NCBI RefSeq assembly: GCF_029855045.1
Contig: NZ_CP123228.1
Coordinates: 4,836,001-4,900,000 of the forward strand
From: Piscinibacter sp. XHJ-5
GTDB lineage: Bacteria; Pseudomonadota; Gammaproteobacteria; Burkholderiales; Burkholderiaceae_C
Reading direction: 5' to 3'
Length of the DNA stretch: 64,000 nt
Shown here: one piece after another, positions 61,296 to 64,000 of the stretch
How positions within the stretch are numbered: position 1 is the first letter of the stretch
Layout of the letters: each line of letters starts with the position of its first letter
Translations under genes and position numbers: made by a program
The notes under the pieces: generated by a model
The model's input: only the letters and a program-made list of their open reading frames with translations
Database searches by the model: none
Told to the model about the DNA's origin: nothing

Positions 61296-61513
61296 TCGCA
61301 GATCTCGCTCGATGCGAACATCTGGCGCAGGATGCCCGACCGGGCCGGTAGCGGTCTACTGTACGCCTGCGCCCGGGGGGCACCGGGCATCGCGAGCCGG
61401 CAGCTCATGGATGCCTCCGCCGCTCGTACGCTTCATCGAGCGCGAGACCACGCCTGGCGCAAGCTGATCCGCCGAGCGGATCGCGGCGCCGCCCTCTCGC
61501 AGCGCTCCCACGC

Positions 61514-61957
61514 CTAGTTGAAGGTGTGCAGCTTCAGTTTCAGCTGGCCGCCCGGTCCGCGCTCGAAGACATGGGTCGCCAAGCCGCCCACGCTCTTGAC
61601 CGTGCCATCGGAGCCCTTGGCTTCGGCGCTCCACCGCGCCGCGGCGTAAACCAGTTGCCCGCTCGATCCTGCCTCCAGCACTTGCAGCCGGTGATTGGAG
61701 ACGCCGCTGCCGATGACGCCGGCAAAGAACTTCTCGATCGCCGCGGGACCGGTCGCCACCTCGTGCGAAGGCGGGAGCAGCACGGCATCAGTGGTGTAGG
61801 CGGCGGCGATGGCCTTGGCGCCTTGCTTGAAGGCGCTGTCCCAAGCGGCATAGGCAGCCGCCACGTCGGACTTCACCTCCGCGCCGACGACTGCGGACGG
61901 CGCGATGAGCGAAAGCGATGTCGAAAGAGCCAGGAAGAGCATGCGTACCCGTTGCAT
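61514..61957 (-). CDS. Secreted SnoaL/DUF4440-like protein
   Basis: 147 residues. Signal peptide (MLFLALSTSLSLIAPSAVVGA), then a SnoaL-like fold: VAAAYAAWDSAFKQGAKAIA, AAYTTDAVLLPPSHEVATGP, AIEKFFAGVI and WSAEAKGSDGTVKSVGG. Family members are of unknown or varied activity; the typical YTxDAxxLPP pattern is clear. ATG at 61955-61957 with GGAGG upstream. 218 bp separate it from the fused regulator-kinase gene upstream. Confidence 0.85.
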   Translation of the reverse strand: MQRVRMLFLALSTSLSLIAPSAVVGAEVKSDVAAAYAAWDSAFKQGAKAIAAAYTTDAVLLPPSHEVATGPAAIEKFFAGVIGSGVSNHRLQVLEAGSSGQLVYAAARWSAEAKGSDGTVKSVGGLATHVFERGPGGQLKLKLHTFN

Positions 61958-62112
61958 TTCAACCTCCGCCGTTGGCCAGGGGGTCAAAATTCTAGTGACC
62001 CGGGGGCACGAAACCCATCCCTAACTGTCGACCGAACGCGTTGCTGCTCGACTGGCTGAGCCGCGTGCGATGAGGCCACAAGGCCCGGCAAGCCGACGGG
62101 CGGCGCGCGTCG

Positions 62113-63326
<1,214 letters not shown>

Positions 63327-63330
<4 letters not shown>

Positions 63331-64000
63331 GGCAGCTCCTTGCTCTGGTCCAGCGCCCACAGCCTGTCGAGCAGTGCGCGCGCCGGATCGGCCCCGATCA
63401 CCGGGGACGCGAGTTCGATCAGCTTCTCGCCGAGCTCGGCGTCGGACAGGGGAAGTTCGGGGTCGCCCTTGCGGTCGGGCTGGAAGTGGGTGAAACAGCG
63501 TCCGTCGCGCAGCGTGACGTCGACGCGCGCGGCGCGGCGGCCGGGGAAGCCGGCGTCGATCTCGGGGTCTAGCGCCTTCGTCAGGCGCTGCATCAGTTCG
63601 CGGGTCGCGGGATCGTTCAGCCGCTCGGGGCTGAACGCGGACAGCCGCACGCTGCCGTGCACCAGGGCCGAGGCCACCATGTAGTGCAGGCTGAAGCGTG
63701 CCTGGTCGGCGTTGCGGGGGCTCACATGGGGTGCGATGTCCAGGGCGGCCTGGTACACACGGAGGTGGATGCGGTCGATGTCGCGGTGGGTGAACCCGTG
63801 CTGCCGGCGCAGTTCGAGCGCGCCGTCGACGGCGGGAAAGGCGTGGCCGCAGCCGATGTGGTTCTTGAAGGTGAGCCGGGTGATGTGGAAGTCTTCGCCC
63901 AGCGTGGCGCCGAGCCGGGACCAGTCGGCCTCCTTGCTCATGGCCTGGCCCAGGCCGCCTTCGCCATCGAGGATGTCGAGCGAACTGCGCACGCCGCGCG
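63327..64000 (-). CDS. MmgE/PrpD-family protein, 5' end cut by window
   Basis: The C-terminal about 224 residues of a 2-methylcitrate-dehydratase-like (MmgE/PrpD) protein: FKNHIGCGHAFPAVDGALEL, FSLHYMVASALVHGSVRLSAF, and VDVTLRDGRCFTHFQPDRKGDP. The frame stays open to base 64000, so the start lies outside. The family includes methylcitrate dehydratase, cis-aconitate decarboxylase and other lyases, and members of unknown substrate are common beside thiolase and CoA-transferase genes. Its TGA overlaps the thiolase ATG (ATGA), so the two are coupled. Confidence 0.85.

Noticed and set aside
57894..61517. 1207-codon plus-strand frame opposite the two kinase genes
   Set aside because: Antisense to genes with intact kinase and receiver motifs; its translation is Arg/Ala/Gly-rich with no domain.

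Overview
The window looks like chromosome of a high-GC Gram-negative bacterium, most likely a betaproteobacterium of the order Burkholderiales. This is inferred from the homodimeric aceE-aceF-lpdA cluster with an extra lipoyl domain on LpdA, the many Burkholderiales-style small genes, a transposon resembling Bordetella IS481, and short palindromic repeats typical of that order. No rRNA, tRNA, CRISPR array or replication origin was seen.

Layout. 1-5.9 kb (minus): pyruvate dehydrogenase complex, lpdA cut by the left edge; aceE and lpdA each carry an in-frame palindromic repeat. 6.1-15.7 kb: solute-binding protein, Crp/Fnr regulator, response regulator, chemoreceptor with a candidate sigma-28 promoter, Rnk-like and universal stress proteins, a TRIC/UPF0126 channel, a YidB-like protein and a haloacetate-dehalogenase-like hydrolase. 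15.7-20.8 kb (minus): a tightly overlapping operon marR - flavoprotein - MFS exporter - GNAT - ATP-grasp-like, with paired candidate operators and cysteine-rich tails that suggest metalloid or organoarsenical handling. 20.98-27.1 kb (minus): an eight-gene cluster I do not recognise from any described pathway: IPP isomerase, two near-identical 73-residue proteins, an IMP dehydrogenase paralog, a cysteine-synthase-like PLP enzyme, an adenylosuccinate-synthetase paralog, a methyltransferase and an adenylate-isopentenyltransferase-like enzyme. Together they suggest a prenylated, methylated purine (cytokinin-like) metabolite. The cluster abuts the 3' remnant of an outer-membrane porin gene.

27.4-39.98 kb: RdmC-like esterase, methyltransferase, GST, FAD monooxygenase, RibD-like reductase, an M64-type metallopeptidase with FG-GAP repeats, a lipoprotein, and a LuxR-type regulator/methyltransferase operon. 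40.1-43.9 kb and 53.2-56.2 kb: two clusters of integron gene cassettes with recognisable attC sites but no integrase in the window (CALIN-type arrays). Cassettes run on the minus strand, each gene ending in or near an attC site. Products include GNAT, ASCH, GFA, YdhR-like, a lipoprotein, NTF2-like, ABM monooxygenase, RidA and, most notably, a DfrB-type (R67-like) trimethoprim-insensitive dihydrofolate reductase. In the first array an IS481-family element sits exactly in an attC end, with a perfect 6-bp target duplication that carries stop codons for both neighbouring genes.

43.9-53.0 kb and 56.2-61.3 kb: signalling genes (ToxR/CadC-like regulator with TPRs, binding protein plus hybrid kinase, propeller-sensor kinase, and a NarL-type regulator fused to a hybrid kinase), and a cysteine-desulfurase-like / DUF4395 operon. 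61.5-64 kb: secreted SnoaL-like protein, beta-ketoadipyl-CoA-type thiolase and an MmgE/PrpD protein cut by the right edge.
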